From DATAXP01 sp036272935 (GTDB lineage Bacteria > Planctomycetota > Planctomycetia > Pirellulales > PNKZ01), in contig DATAXP010000086.1 in NCBI GenBank assembly GCA_036272935.1, positions 1 through 28,170 on the forward strand: DNA of 28,170 bases, read 5' to 3'. The position numbers and the translations under genes were made by a program. The notes under the pieces were generated by a model, which worked only from the letters and a program-made list of their open reading frames with translations, was not told the origin of the DNA and ran no database searches. Below, piece after piece: positions 7,514 to 15,596 of the stretch. Every line of letters begins with the position of its first letter. Position 1 is the stretch's first letter.

Positions 7514-7735
7514 CTAGGATCGCGCCCCTTCGATTTTTGTGGGGTTGATCGAAACCCTGTCCCCCGGCTGAAGCACCTGCTCGCTGGGCACGGGCAGGCG
7601 GTTGACACGGATCAGGTAGTCGGACGGCTTGCCCGACTTGATGTGCTCGTCGAAGAGCTGGGCCACGGTGGTCCCGTCTTTGACTTCGACATGATCACAG
7701 TAGCCGCCGCCGTTATTGATTAGCAAAACGCGCAT
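7514..7735 (-). CDS. Ubiquitin-like beta-grasp protein (MoaD/ThiS-like)
   Basis: 73 residues beginning MRVLLINNGGGYCDHVEV, with the beta-grasp pattern of two N-terminal strands, a helix (TTVAQLFDEHI), then YLIRVNR, LQPGDRVSINPTKIEG. GDRVSI is the classic last-strand signature of MoaD/ThiS/ubiquitin-like proteins. It ends KIEGARS, so the diglycine tail needed for conventional E1 activation is absent. Related short planctomycete-type proteins, as I remember them, end in a KIEGA-type tail, so this may be normal for the subfamily. The start at 7735 has GAAGGAA upstream; a longer open frame to 7849 lacks a good site. It is the presumed substrate of the E1/E2/JAMM set next to it. Confidence 0.82.
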   Translation of the reverse strand: MRVLLINNGGGYCDHVEVKDGTTVAQLFDEHIKSGKPSDYLIRVNRLPVPSEQVLQPGDRVSINPTKIEGARS

Positions 7736-7890
7736 GAAACGTATTCCTTCGCGAGGGAGTGGGAGCAGAACGAGACGTTGACTTGGCCCAGCCAAGTGCC
7801 GCGACGCGCCGACGCGATCGCCGCCGCCCGCGGCGATGAAACCGGACACGGCGGATCAAGTGCCGCCAGAGTTTTTTGCGCATGCGGGAC

Positions 7891-8106
7891 TCACGCGGCC
7901 GCGGCCAGATACCGCTCGAGCGGCACGGCGGCGTACTCATCCCAGTCAAAAACCAGCGGTCCGTCGTCGAGCGCCGCTTCGTCGATTTCGAGATCGTCGA
8001 GATCCTCGGGAAACAGGTCTTCCAACTGAAACCCCAGTCGTCGCACGGTGGCGACCGAGTCTCCCGTGGCGCGGGCCACGGCATGATCAAGTTCGGCCTG
8101 GGTCAT
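7891..8106 (-). CDS. Small acidic hypothetical protein of the Ubl cassette
   Basis: 71 residues. The N-terminus MTQAELDHAVARATGDSVATVRRLGF resembles a short helix-turn-helix-like segment seen in small proteins accompanying planctomycete ubiquitin-like operons. The rest is strongly acidic (EDLFPEDLDDLEIDEAALDD) and ends in a VFDWDEY segment. No enzyme motif. The start at 8106 has AAAGGTG seven bases upstream. It is the first gene after the internal terminator at 8136-8166, so its expression depends on readthrough or an unseen promoter. Function unknown. Confidence 0.7.
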   Translation of the reverse strand: MTQAELDHAVARATGDSVATVRRLGFQLEDLFPEDLDDLEIDEAALDDGPLVFDWDEYAAVPLERYLAAAA

Positions 8107-8135
8107 TGCCGCACCTTTCTGCTAAGTAGGAAAAC

Positions 8136-8166
8136 AAAAAAAAGCCCTCGGAACCATTCCGTGGGC
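8136..8166 (-). terminator. Internal Rho-independent terminator/attenuator
   Basis: On the minus strand GCCC-A-CGGAA, loop TGG, TTCCG-A-GGGC, followed by eight T's (complement of A-run 8136-8143). The stem is nine pairs with one A-A mismatch. It lies between the 84-aa gene (stop 8208) and the 71-aa gene (start 8106), within an otherwise continuous run of minus-strand genes, so it divides the island into an upstream unit and a downstream Ubl/E2/JAMM/E1 unit or attenuates the latter. Confidence 0.75.
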
Positions 8167-8207
8167 CTGCAGGACTGCAAACGAAAGACTGCGCGCTGCA
8201 AATCAGC

Positions 8208-8462
8208 TCACGCGCTGCGGAGCCAATGCTCACGCAGCCAGGCGACTTCCGCGGCCAGCGCGATGCTGCGAGTTGCGAACGGTCCAAGCACCGGTCCACC
8301 CACCGGTGCAAGATCGGCGGTCCAGCACCCGAGCGCCTCCGGCTCGACGTGCGAGCCGCGCTGGATAGTTAGCTGACCGAGCGCCTTGAGGTCAACAAGC
8401 TCGTCGTAGACGCAGCGCACTCTGCCACCGGGCGTGACGACGAGTTCCATTGCGGCTCCCAT
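8208..8462 (-). CDS. Small hypothetical protein of the Ubl cassette
   Basis: 84 residues, starting MGAAMELVVTPGGRVRCVYDE (start possibly at the second Met, 8450). It has alternating strands, a central RGSHVEPEALGCWTADLAPV segment and a C-terminal helix ending in LREHWLRSA. The SHVEP and the GPVLGPFATRS-ALAAEVAWL patterns are familiar from uncharacterised planctomycete proteins found beside ubiquitin-like operons, but no function is known to me. It abuts the DUF3150-like gene without a gap and is followed by the terminator at 8136-8166. Confidence 0.7.
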   Translation of the reverse strand: MGAAMELVVTPGGRVRCVYDELVDLKALGQLTIQRGSHVEPEALGCWTADLAPVGGPVLGPFATRSIALAAEVAWLREHWLRSA

Positions 8463-9424
8463 TACGAAGTCTCCCGCGCGGGTTGCGGGCGACGGAGGAT
8501 ATTGCGCCGTGGCCTATCAACGAGGAACTGGTCAAGCGTGCCCCGCAATTCGTTCAGTTCAGCCGCCACAGTCTGGCGCAGGATGCTGTTCTCGCGCAGC
8601 GACTGGGGCGGGATGCCTTGGACGACTTGCTGGGCCTGGTCAACCAGCGCGTCGAGTTGGTCGCTCGAGCGCACGTTCAGCCGCCGAAAGCGCTCGAAGA
8701 ATTCGACTAGATTCGTGACCGACGTGTCCCGAAAAACTTTCGGCTTGCCATCGGCCGAACCACTCAAGCGATCGGTCAGGTGGGTAATCAGCCCACTCAA
8801 CTCGGTCGAGAATGCCTCTTCGGCCAGCGCGAGCGCTTCGTCAAACCGCGCCGCCACGCGCCGGCATTCTTCTTCGTACAGCGCGGGATTGAGCTCCGCC
8901 AAATAACTCGGCGGTTCGATCGCCGGAAAATCCCACTCGACCGCGAACAACCCGCGCAAGGTCGCGGGATAATCTCCGGCATTGAACAACCGCCCCAACC
9001 GTTGGCGGGCGGCGCTCTTGAGCTCGTCAAAGCGGTCCTCAAGCGCTGCGACCGCGGTGTCGAGTTCCGCACGCCGCTCGGTCATCTGAGTGTGAAACAG
9101 TTCGATCTGATCCTGGCGGATCAGGCGCACGCGCGGCTCGGGGAACGGCAACGTCATTCCTTTCTAGAGCGCGAGGATCCGGCCGCGGACGTTCGTGACG
9201 GCAAGCAGCGCCGGATGTTTGTTGTCGAGCAGTTTTTTACCGGCGGTCAAAAACCGGTCGGTGGCATCAAACGCATCGGCGGCGGTGGCGCGCTGCTCGG
9301 CCGAGAGCGCCTTGTGGCAGCCGAGCCAGCGCAGGCTTACGTGGACGGCCGCCATCGTCGAGCGCATCCGGCTGGCGGGATCGGAACGCCGGCGGGTCGT
9401 GGGCGGATCAAGGGTGAGGGTCAT
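8462..9424 (-). pseudogene. DUF3150-like protein split by an in-frame TAG
   Basis: Two open frames, 9164-9424 (86 codons) and 8462-9157 (231 codons), are in the same phase and separated only by TAG-AAA-GGA. Together they read as one protein of about 320 residues. An N-terminal helical part ends in RGRILAL, then the stop, then KGMTLPFPEPRVRLIRQDQ, which fits the middle of DUF3150-like proteins. The later ARQRLGRLFNAGDYP, FAVEWDF and GKPKVFRDTSVTNLVEFFERF match the same family. The ATG at 9157 has its AAAGGA directly abutting it, a poor start geometry. A TGG (Trp) to TAG change would explain the break. Alternatively the two halves are expressed as separate chains. Role in the cassette unknown; the long helices suggest a structural partner. 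Confidence 0.6.
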
Positions 9425-9464
9425 GGGCCAAAAACCTCCGGCGAGGCAGTATTTATAGGTCGCA

Positions 9465-9686
9465 TCAGCGCGAGTCAGGCCGATCGAACGTGGTCAGGCG
9501 TTCAGGTGCGAGGTCGAAGCGGGCCAGGACTGCGGCCATTTCGCCGCAGATGTCGGCGCCATCCCACACCTTGCTGGTATCCCAGGCGATGCCAAGCTCA
9601 GGGTCGGCGTCGAGATAGAGCGCCTGTTGCAGCGCATCGACGATCGCGACGAGCTCGTCGCGCGTAAGTCCAGTGGGCCTTCGCAT
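9465..9686 (-). CDS. Small hypothetical protein
   Basis: 73 residues: LTRDELVAIVDALQQALYLDADPELGIAWDTSK..., an acidic helical protein with a W-D-x-x-x-x-W-D-G-A-D-I motif near the middle. Similar small proteins accompany planctomycete ubiquitin-like operons but have no assigned function. It starts 12 bases after the AAA+ gene stop. No clear ribosome site is visible, so translational coupling is likely. No membrane segment or metal site. Confidence 0.65.
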   Translation of the reverse strand: MRRPTGLTRDELVAIVDALQQALYLDADPELGIAWDTSKVWDGADICGEMAAVLARFDLAPERLTTFDRPDSR

Positions 9687-9698
9687 GGTGAGAGCTTG

Positions 9699-11189
9699 CT
9701 AGTTGTTCGAGGGATCGCGACGAACGCGGCGCGTGGCTTTCGCGGGCTCGGCACTTGGACCGCGATAGACTCCCGCGCGCGAGGCGTCGAGACAGCGGCC
9801 GCTGGCCCAGGCGCGCAAGCGCTCGACGTTCTCGGCAGCCGTGCGGGAGACGGGGACAATATTCTCGGCTGCCGCCACCAACGGCAGATCCAAGAGTGCC
9901 GCCAGTCGGCAGCAGGCGCGGATCTCCGCGCCGGTCCAGCCTGTGTCCGACGGCAGTCGCTGCGAGGTGTCGAGGCCGAAGTGCGCGAGGTACAGCGTCC
10001 AGATCGCGCGCCGCTCGGCCTCATCGGGCAGGTCGAAGAAGTAGCCGTCGAACCGTTCGGCGCGCGAGAACTCTGGCGGAAGTTTTGTGATGTCGTTGCA
10101 GGTGGCGATCACGAACACGTCGGAGGTGTGGTCGTTGAGCCAGGTCAGGAACGTGCCGAACAAGCGCGCCGAGACACCGCCGTCGGTTTGCGCGGAGCTG
10201 GCGACCCCCGAGAGCCCTTTCTCGACCTCGTCGAGGAAAAGGATCGAGGGTGCCATCGCATCGGCGATCCGCAGCGCCTGGCGGATGTTGCGCTCCGTGT
10301 CGCCGAGATCCCACCCATCAAGCTGCCCACATCGAGCGTGAGCGTCGGCCGGGCGGTTTCGTTTCCCAGCGATTTGGCTAGCGCGCTCTTACCGGTGCCG
10401 GGAACGCCTAGGAGTAATATGCCGCGGGGCGGACGTCAAGTCTGCTCGGGCCAGCGCGCAGTGCGCGGCGGCAGAAGGCTTTGAAGCCGTCCAAGCCGCC
10501 GAGTTGCTCGAAGCATTCCTCGCCGCGGTGCAGTGCAACAGGCCGCTTTTCTTCAACAGCCCCGACTTGATCTGCCAGAGCGCCTCGGGCGTGAGTCGTC
10601 CGTGCCGCACGAGCGACAAGCTGTACGCCGCGTCGGCTTCGTAGCGGGTCAGCCCACCGGCCGCGTCCAGCACGGCGTCGAGCTGCGGGCCGCTCGGCAA
10701 TTCGTCGGCACCGGTCGCAACACCGCGGGCGAGTTCCAACAGCTGCTCGCGCGTGGGGAGCTCATGCTCGACGACGAGGAAGAGCTTTTCGAGCTCGACG
10801 GGGATTTGCACGATCGGCGAAAGGATGACGACGAACGTGCGCGATTGCTTGCCGGCCATGAGTTGACCCACGAGGGTCTGTACGATCTCGGCACTCTGCA
10901 AAAACCGATGAAAACTCACCAGCACCAACAGCGCCGCCCCCTCGGGGGTGGCCAGCGCCGGCAAGGCGCGCAAAGCCGCCAGCGGATCGGGACCGGCATC
11001 AGGCGTGGCACCGTTACCGACTCCAGTCACGGCTAAACCTTGCGCCACGTCCCAGGTTGCCAGTCGCCAGTCGTGCTCGCGGCAGAGCCGCGCGATCTCG
11101 GCAAGCGCGTCGTCATGTTCGTGCGATTGGACCCACAGGCCGGTAAAGCAAGCATCGATCAATTCCCGTAATTGCTCTGCGAGCGTCAT
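9699..11189 (-). pseudogene. Ycf46-like AAA+ ATPase with three apparent frameshifts
   Basis: Homology runs continuously but changes frame three times. From the ATG at 11189 the N-terminal non-catalytic domain reads to KKSGLL (about 10534). It resumes one frame over as HRGEECFEQLGGLDGFKAF, changes again near 10440 to RPPRGILLLGVPGTGKSAL (Walker A), and again near 10310 to GDTERNIRQ, SILFLDEVEKG (Walker B), IATCND (sensor 1), RAERFD (arginine-finger region) and GWTGAEIRACCRLAA. Each junction is explained by one missing base, all within about 230 bases. The architecture (long N-terminal domain then one AAA+ module, about 495 residues) fits Ycf46-like ATPases. In this cassette it would be expected to remodel or unfold substrates. 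It is either inactivated or the sequence contains errors. Confidence 0.7.
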
Positions 11190-11323
11190 CGTTGGGTATG
11201 CTCCAAAGAAGGTTGAACTGGGCCGATGGGTCGAGGCCGCCGGCGCGATCTTCGACCGCTGATTACGAGCAATGCCGCGCCAGCCACGAAAGCGCACTGC
11301 CATCAAGGTCGGCCCGAACTGGC

Positions 11324-11518
11324 TTATATCGTCTGTCGTTGATCGGCCGCCTGCGTCGTTTGCGCCGCGTGGTATTCGGCCGTCAGCGTTTCGTGGGTCG
11401 TTCGACCGAGTGCTCGCTCCAGGAACTTGCTCGCTTCCTGGCAGCTCGTGCCCGAAAACCCGCGTGTTTCGATGCGCGTGCTTCCGTCAGCGGCCACGGT
11501 GATCTCGATCGTCTTCAT
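11324..11518 (-). CDS. DUF2997-family small protein
   Basis: 64 residues: MKTIEITVAADGSTRIETRG, then FSGTSCQEASKFLERALG and a polar tail. The pattern (K-x-I-x-V-x-x-x-x-DG, E-T-x-G-F-x-G-x-S-C-x-x-A-x-x-F-L-E) is that of DUF2997, small proteins often found with DUF1257 and Ycf46-like ATPases. Such a partner ATPase is encoded just downstream. The ATG at 11518 has GGGAGGTG at ideal spacing. The same frame is open upstream without a stop up to the TGA ending TniQ, so a fused TniQ tail would run into this protein. A short peptide in the neighbouring frame (IKLTVRVGGVA) stops across this ATG and could be the end of a lost upstream partner. Confidence 0.8.
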   Translation of the reverse strand: MKTIEITVAADGSTRIETRGFSGTSCQEASKFLERALGRTTHETLTAEYHAAQTTQAADQRQTI

Positions 11519-11695
11519 GCGACACCTCCCACGCGTACGGTGAGCTTGATCGCGCCGATCGGCATCCCTGAGCAGGTGACCAAACGATCGGCCAACACCC
11601 GTTGTCGTCGACCGATGTTTGTCGATCGCTTGATAAACATCCAGAAACTCCAGGAACCGCTCCGGCCATGCATCAAGCATGTCGGCCGCCGCAAG
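11519..11695 (-). pseudogene. Stranded C-terminal segment of TniQ
   Basis: In the same frame as TniQ and directly after its TGA, the codons read LAAADMLDAWPERFLEFLDVY, followed by a basic GVGRSFGHLL segment. The W-P-x-x-F-x-x-F-L-D motif followed by a G-x-x-x-x-F-G-x-L pattern is typical of the C-terminal part of TniQ/TnsD proteins. It has no good ribosome site of its own (Met at 11680). It therefore looks like the rest of TniQ cut off by a nonsense codon. The last 15-20 codons before 11518 lose this resemblance, suggesting a recombination joint with the DUF2997 region. Confidence 0.6.
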
Positions 11696-12439
11696 TCATG
11701 CCAGTGATTCGTCCGTCTGTGGTTCGGGAGTGGCCCACTCGCGTTTCACGAGTTCCAGCCACACCGATGCCCGCGCGACGGCCGACCGCAATCGATCCAA
11801 CCACAAAAACCCCGCCGCGGTCGGCAACTCAAGGGGACCAGATTCATCTCCCTCGAGCCAAGCGGCGATCCGGTGCGTTAGCTCAAAGGCGCGCCCAGTG
11901 ACGGGGTTCGGGGGAATCTCGGTGATATTGAACCCGCACTGACAACGAACCAAGTCGAGTCGTGACGGCGAGAATCGTCGCTCGCACTGCGTACACTGTT
12001 CGACGAGCAGCTCGGCATGTTCGGCACAAATCCCCAGCGGCCGGAACGACCAGACGAGCCGCTCGAGTGTCGGAGACTCCGCCAAGCATCGCGCACAAAC
12101 TCGCGGGCGCGCCGCATCGAAGAAGCGCAGCAATGTCTTGGAATCGCAATGATCCGGCGACTCAGTGCCGCGCTCCTGCAACATCAGTCGGCTCGTCCAT
12201 CGATGAGCGGTCATTTGGCGGAGCACGTGCTCGTCGCGGCGCACGAACCTGGCCAAAGAAGCCAGCGCGGGACCGCGCTGCGTGTGATCCAAGTGCGCTG
12301 GAAATCGAACGCCCTCCATAAGTGACAACAATTGCCCGACGCTCCGATACTGCATCGCCACCGCATGCCGCCGCACCAACCCGGTGAGCGACTCGCCGGC
12401 GAATGGCAGTTCGCGCACGGGCAGATAGGTGGTGGCCAT
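11696..12439 (-). CDS. tniQ: TniQ/TnsD-family target-selection protein, ending at an in-frame TGA
   Basis: 247 residues. The N-terminus LPVRELPFAGESLTGLVRRHA is the TniQ opening motif (P-x-x-x-E-S-L-x-S/G-x-x-x-R). A zinc-binding region follows with C115-x2-C118, C138-x2-H141, C149-x2-C152 and C166-x-C168, including the family phrase LGICAEHAELLVEQC. TniQ proteins link a target-site signal to TnsC and so choose where the element inserts. The start is three bases after the TnsC stop, with GGGAGG inside the TnsC end. The frame ends at TGA 11696-11698 but TniQ-like sequence continues beyond it in phase, so the protein is probably missing its last 50-60 residues. No Cas genes or CRISPR array are nearby. 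Confidence 0.85.
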   Translation of the reverse strand: MATTYLPVRELPFAGESLTGLVRRHAVAMQYRSVGQLLSLMEGVRFPAHLDHTQRGPALASLARFVRRDEHVLRQMTAHRWTSRLMLQERGTESPDHCDSKTLLRFFDAARPRVCARCLAESPTLERLVWSFRPLGICAEHAELLVEQCTQCERRFSPSRLDLVRCQCGFNITEIPPNPVTGRAFELTHRIAAWLEGDESGPLELPTAAGFLWLDRLRSAVARASVWLELVKREWATPEPQTDESLA

Positions 12440-12442
12440 TTA

Positions 12443-13498
12443 TCAGCCTCCCAACAGCCTGGCGGCGGTCAGCGACTGCGGCCGCTTGCGCGCCGCCCTG
12501 GGCGACAGTCCAACGCCGGCAGAGAGGATTTCGTCAGCGGCTTGGACGCGATCCAACAGCGAAGCGTCGAGCTGACCGATGAACGGATTGGCTTGCTCGG
12601 CGAGGATCCGCTGATGCGCCAGCCGTCGCTCGAAGACTCGTGCTAAGTCGGCAAGCTCGATCCGTTCGCTGCCACGCCCCAGCGCCTCGGCCAGGCCGCC
12701 GCGCACGAGCGTCATTAGGTAATCGGGGATTCCGCGACAAGCCAGGAAGAACCGCCCCGCGACGTCAGCAGCTGCCAGTTTCGAACTTTCGGCCAGCGGC
12801 AATGTTGCATCCAAGCGCTTGAGCATTCCCAAAAACTCTTGCCGGCCGGCAAGGGTCCGCCAGGTAAAACAGCGCAGCGTCAGCCGCTCTTTGAACCGCC
12901 GCTCCGTGTGCTCCGCGCGCAGCACGTGTTCCGCTTCCGGCATTCCGCAGACGACGACCGGGATGCGTGTGTTGACGATCAGTACCTTGAGCCACTGCGC
13001 CGCCTTCGTCATCACGCGCGCCCGGTCCATGTCGAACAGGTGATGGAACTCATCGAACACGATCAACTCGACGCCACAGCGCGCAAGTAACCTGGTGGCG
13101 CGGTTGGTCAGCGTCTGCACTGTGCCGCTCGACCAGGCCGGGTCACCCAGCGCCAGCAGGATGTCCGCGGCGATCCCTTTGGGTCTCGCATCGGATTGCA
13201 GCGTCACGCGCAACACCGGCTGACGCGTTGCGGTCTCGGTGTCGTATGGCGGATGCAACTTGAAGTAATGGTCGATCACGCTCGTCTTGCCAACGCCAGA
13301 AGTGCCCAAAAGGGCGCCGCAAACTGGCTCGCCGGGCTGAGCGAACGACTGGTGACAGCGCTCGAGCAGGTTCACACCGTCACGAAACCGTGGATGCAGG
13401 ACGATCAGCTTTTGGGCCAAGGCGATCCGCTCGGCAATCGGGACCGATTGCCATGATGCCCGATCGGCGCTGTTAGGCGGTCCGGTAGAAGATTTCAA
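12443..13498 (-). CDS. tnsC: TnsC/TniB-like AAA+ transposition regulator
   Basis: 351 residues. Walker A is G65-TSGVGKT72, Walker B LIVFDE at 145-150 followed by FHHLF, and a VVVCGMPEAEHVL sensor segment follows. This is the TniB/TnsC signature. The protein forms ATP-dependent filaments on target DNA, recruits TnsAB and provides target immunity in Tn7 relatives. It is shorter than Tn7 TnsC (about 555) and similar to TniB-type regulators. The start is TTG at 13498, chosen because AAAGGTG lies seven to eight bases upstream and no ATG fits. It lies 34 bases after TnsB and 3 bases before TniQ. Confidence 0.9.
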   Translation of the reverse strand: MKSSTGPPNSADRASWQSVPIAERIALAQKLIVLHPRFRDGVNLLERCHQSFAQPGEPVCGALLGTSGVGKTSVIDHYFKLHPPYDTETATRQPVLRVTLQSDARPKGIAADILLALGDPAWSSGTVQTLTNRATRLLARCGVELIVFDEFHHLFDMDRARVMTKAAQWLKVLIVNTRIPVVVCGMPEAEHVLRAEHTERRFKERLTLRCFTWRTLAGRQEFLGMLKRLDATLPLAESSKLAAADVAGRFFLACRGIPDYLMTLVRGGLAEALGRGSERIELADLARVFERRLAHQRILAEQANPFIGQLDASLLDRVQAADEILSAGVGLSPRAARKRPQSLTAARLLGG

Positions 13499-13532
13499 AG
13501 GCGGTCACCTTTCTTGAAGATGGTTGACCCGA

Positions 13533-15596
13533 TTAACAAGCGACATCCCAGTCGTCGACGTTGATTTCAACTGGATCGATCGTCTCCGGCTCAGCGTGTA
13601 CCGGCTCCGTTGTTGCGGTCACCGCGTCGTCAGCTACCTGCGGAGCAGCCAAGCGACCCGAATCGGTTTCTGCCGCGTCGACCGAGTCTGTTTCGAGCTC
13701 TTCAACGTCGCCGGGCACCAGGCGCTCGCTCTCCGGAATCGACTGGAACTGCCCGCTATGGCGTGCCGCGCGAACACGGCGTCGGCGCGACGGCTTGTGG
13801 ATCGTCGCTTCGACGACCGTGCGGATGGCATTCCGCGCCGCGGCCAGCGACAACACATGATCCGGCGCGTCGAAACGATCCCGAACTGCGCGCCGCAGGA
13901 CGCGCCACTGATACGCCGTGAGGCCTTGCACCGACGGGTCGACCGCCGGCGCTTTCAGATACGCGCGCGAGACGGGGTTCAGAACCCAAATGCTTCCCAA
14001 GTCCCACGGGTTGTAGCGGACGGTGAGCTTGTCGGCCGACAGGCTGTTGGCCGCCAGCTCGGCACGCAGCGCCGCCAGCTCGTCGCTTTGATAGAACATC
14101 CCGCTCAGCTCAATGCCGCGCACCGAAAGCGACCGTTCGGTCGTCTTCGACAACAACACCAGCAGTTCCTCAGGGCTCGCCGGCAGCGCCGGCGGGAACT
14201 CGGCGGCGCTTTCTTGCCAGACTTCGAGCCGGGTTTGGGCGGCGGTGGGGTGCTTCTCCTGCGAGTAAACGTCGATCAGATGGCGATGGACGATTTCGAC
14301 CAGTGCCTCGTAAGGCAACAGCGGCCCGTCGTCGGCGCTGTAATCGGCGCGCTTTTCCCAGCTGCGGAACGTGCGGCCCGGTAACGCTGAAAGCAACTGA
14401 TCGTTGAGCGTATCGAAGAACGACTCGACGGTTCCTTTCAAGTGCGGCGTCCGCGGCGGCATAAAATCGAGCTCCATCCCAAGCTGAAACGCCGCCTGCT
14501 CGAGGTCCTTGCTCGTAAGGTCGGCGCCTCGGTCACAGACGAGTTTTTCGGGAATGCCGAAGCAGGGCCAGGGATTGGCGATCTGCGGATAGCGCTCATG
14601 GACGTACGTCTTGGGAAGAATCGCTTGCCGTAGCGCCTCCATGATCACCGGGTACGACGGCGGCTCGAAGCCGATGCAAAACCCCACGATCATCCGGCTG
14701 TAATAATCGATGAGCACCGTGAGCCACGGCTGGCCCAATGGCCCGGCCTCAGTGCCGACGACCAACTTCAGCGGCGAGTGGTCGATTTCGACGCGCTCCA
14801 GGATCCGGGTCGCCAACCGTTGACGGGACGTCGAGCGGTGGCGCTGGTCGGCAATTCTTCGACCCCAGCGGGCGCGATCGATCTCGTACGGATCGAGCCT
14901 GCGGATCCGCCGCGCGATCGCCCGGGCTAAAGTGCCTGGCTTGGGGACCGGCAGCGCCTGCGCCGCGGTGGTGCGTGCGTTATGCCGCTGCAGGTTTTCG
15001 AGCACACGGCGAACCACGGCCGAAATCGGTCGCCTGGCGGTCGTCAGGTAGACTTCGTCGATCGCTCGATCGACATACTGATTGAGCCGTGGCAGGCGCT
15101 CGAGCCAGCTGTTTCGCCGCGGCCGACCGCGCGCACCGCGCCGCGGGCGCACCGCGGCGAGCACAAGCCGGTCTCGGCCGCCTCGGTGCCACAGGCTCAG
15201 CCAGCGACGCAACGTTCGCGGCGAAATGCGCTTCCCGTCGGCCGCGAGCTGGGCCGAGCGAGCGACAAAGTCCTCGTGCGTTGGCACGCGCTCCAGATGC
15301 GCCAGCGGTTCGATCGCAAGCCAACGGGCTTGCGCTCGGCGGACCGCGGTCGACTCAAGCACAATGGATCGCGACGAGCCTTGCGAACTGGATGCATCGC
15401 TCTCCGGCGCATTACTCGCGAACCGCAGACGGCCCGCGGCGTACAGGCTGAGCAACTCGCTTTCCGCAAACGTTTGCTCCAGACGAAACTTCAGGTCTTC
15501 GGCGACGAACTGGTCGGCCTCCAATTGACGGACGACGCGGAAGGGGCGTTCGTCGAGGAGCCACTCGGTCCCCACACCGAGTCGAACGGATCCCAT
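13533..15596 (-). CDS. tnsB: TnsB-like DDE transposase
   Basis: 687 residues, near the Tn7 TnsB length (about 702). The N-terminal 1-140 is a Mu/TnsB-type DNA-binding region with an HTH-like ISPRTLRRWLSLWHRGG. The catalytic rve core has Asp272 (VEIDHSPL), Asp355 (VCDRGADLTS) and Glu391 (KGTVESFF), with 35 residues between the last two as in D-D(35)-E enzymes. A C-terminal Mu-type barrel follows (YNPWDLGSIWVLNP), then an acidic tail from about residue 640 ending in DDWDVAC that may contact TnsC. TnsB binds the element ends and joins 3' ends to target. The ATG at 15596 has CTGGAGG nine bases upstream. It overlaps TnsA by 106 bases. Confidence 0.93.
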   Translation of the reverse strand: MGSVRLGVGTEWLLDERPFRVVRQLEADQFVAEDLKFRLEQTFAESELLSLYAAGRLRFASNAPESDASSSQGSSRSIVLESTAVRRAQARWLAIEPLAHLERVPTHEDFVARSAQLAADGKRISPRTLRRWLSLWHRGGRDRLVLAAVRPRRGARGRPRRNSWLERLPRLNQYVDRAIDEVYLTTARRPISAVVRRVLENLQRHNARTTAAQALPVPKPGTLARAIARRIRRLDPYEIDRARWGRRIADQRHRSTSRQRLATRILERVEIDHSPLKLVVGTEAGPLGQPWLTVLIDYYSRMIVGFCIGFEPPSYPVIMEALRQAILPKTYVHERYPQIANPWPCFGIPEKLVCDRGADLTSKDLEQAAFQLGMELDFMPPRTPHLKGTVESFFDTLNDQLLSALPGRTFRSWEKRADYSADDGPLLPYEALVEIVHRHLIDVYSQEKHPTAAQTRLEVWQESAAEFPPALPASPEELLVLLSKTTERSLSVRGIELSGMFYQSDELAALRAELAANSLSADKLTVRYNPWDLGSIWVLNPVSRAYLKAPAVDPSVQGLTAYQWRVLRRAVRDRFDAPDHVLSLAAARNAIRTVVEATIHKPSRRRRVRAARHSGQFQSIPESERLVPGDVEELETDSVDAAETDSGRLAAPQVADDAVTATTEPVHAEPETIDPVEINVDDWDVAC

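Noticed and set aside
13524..14384. Plus-strand open frame of 286 codons
   Set aside because: Antisense of the tnsB gene, which has all catalytic residues; the shadow has no domain.
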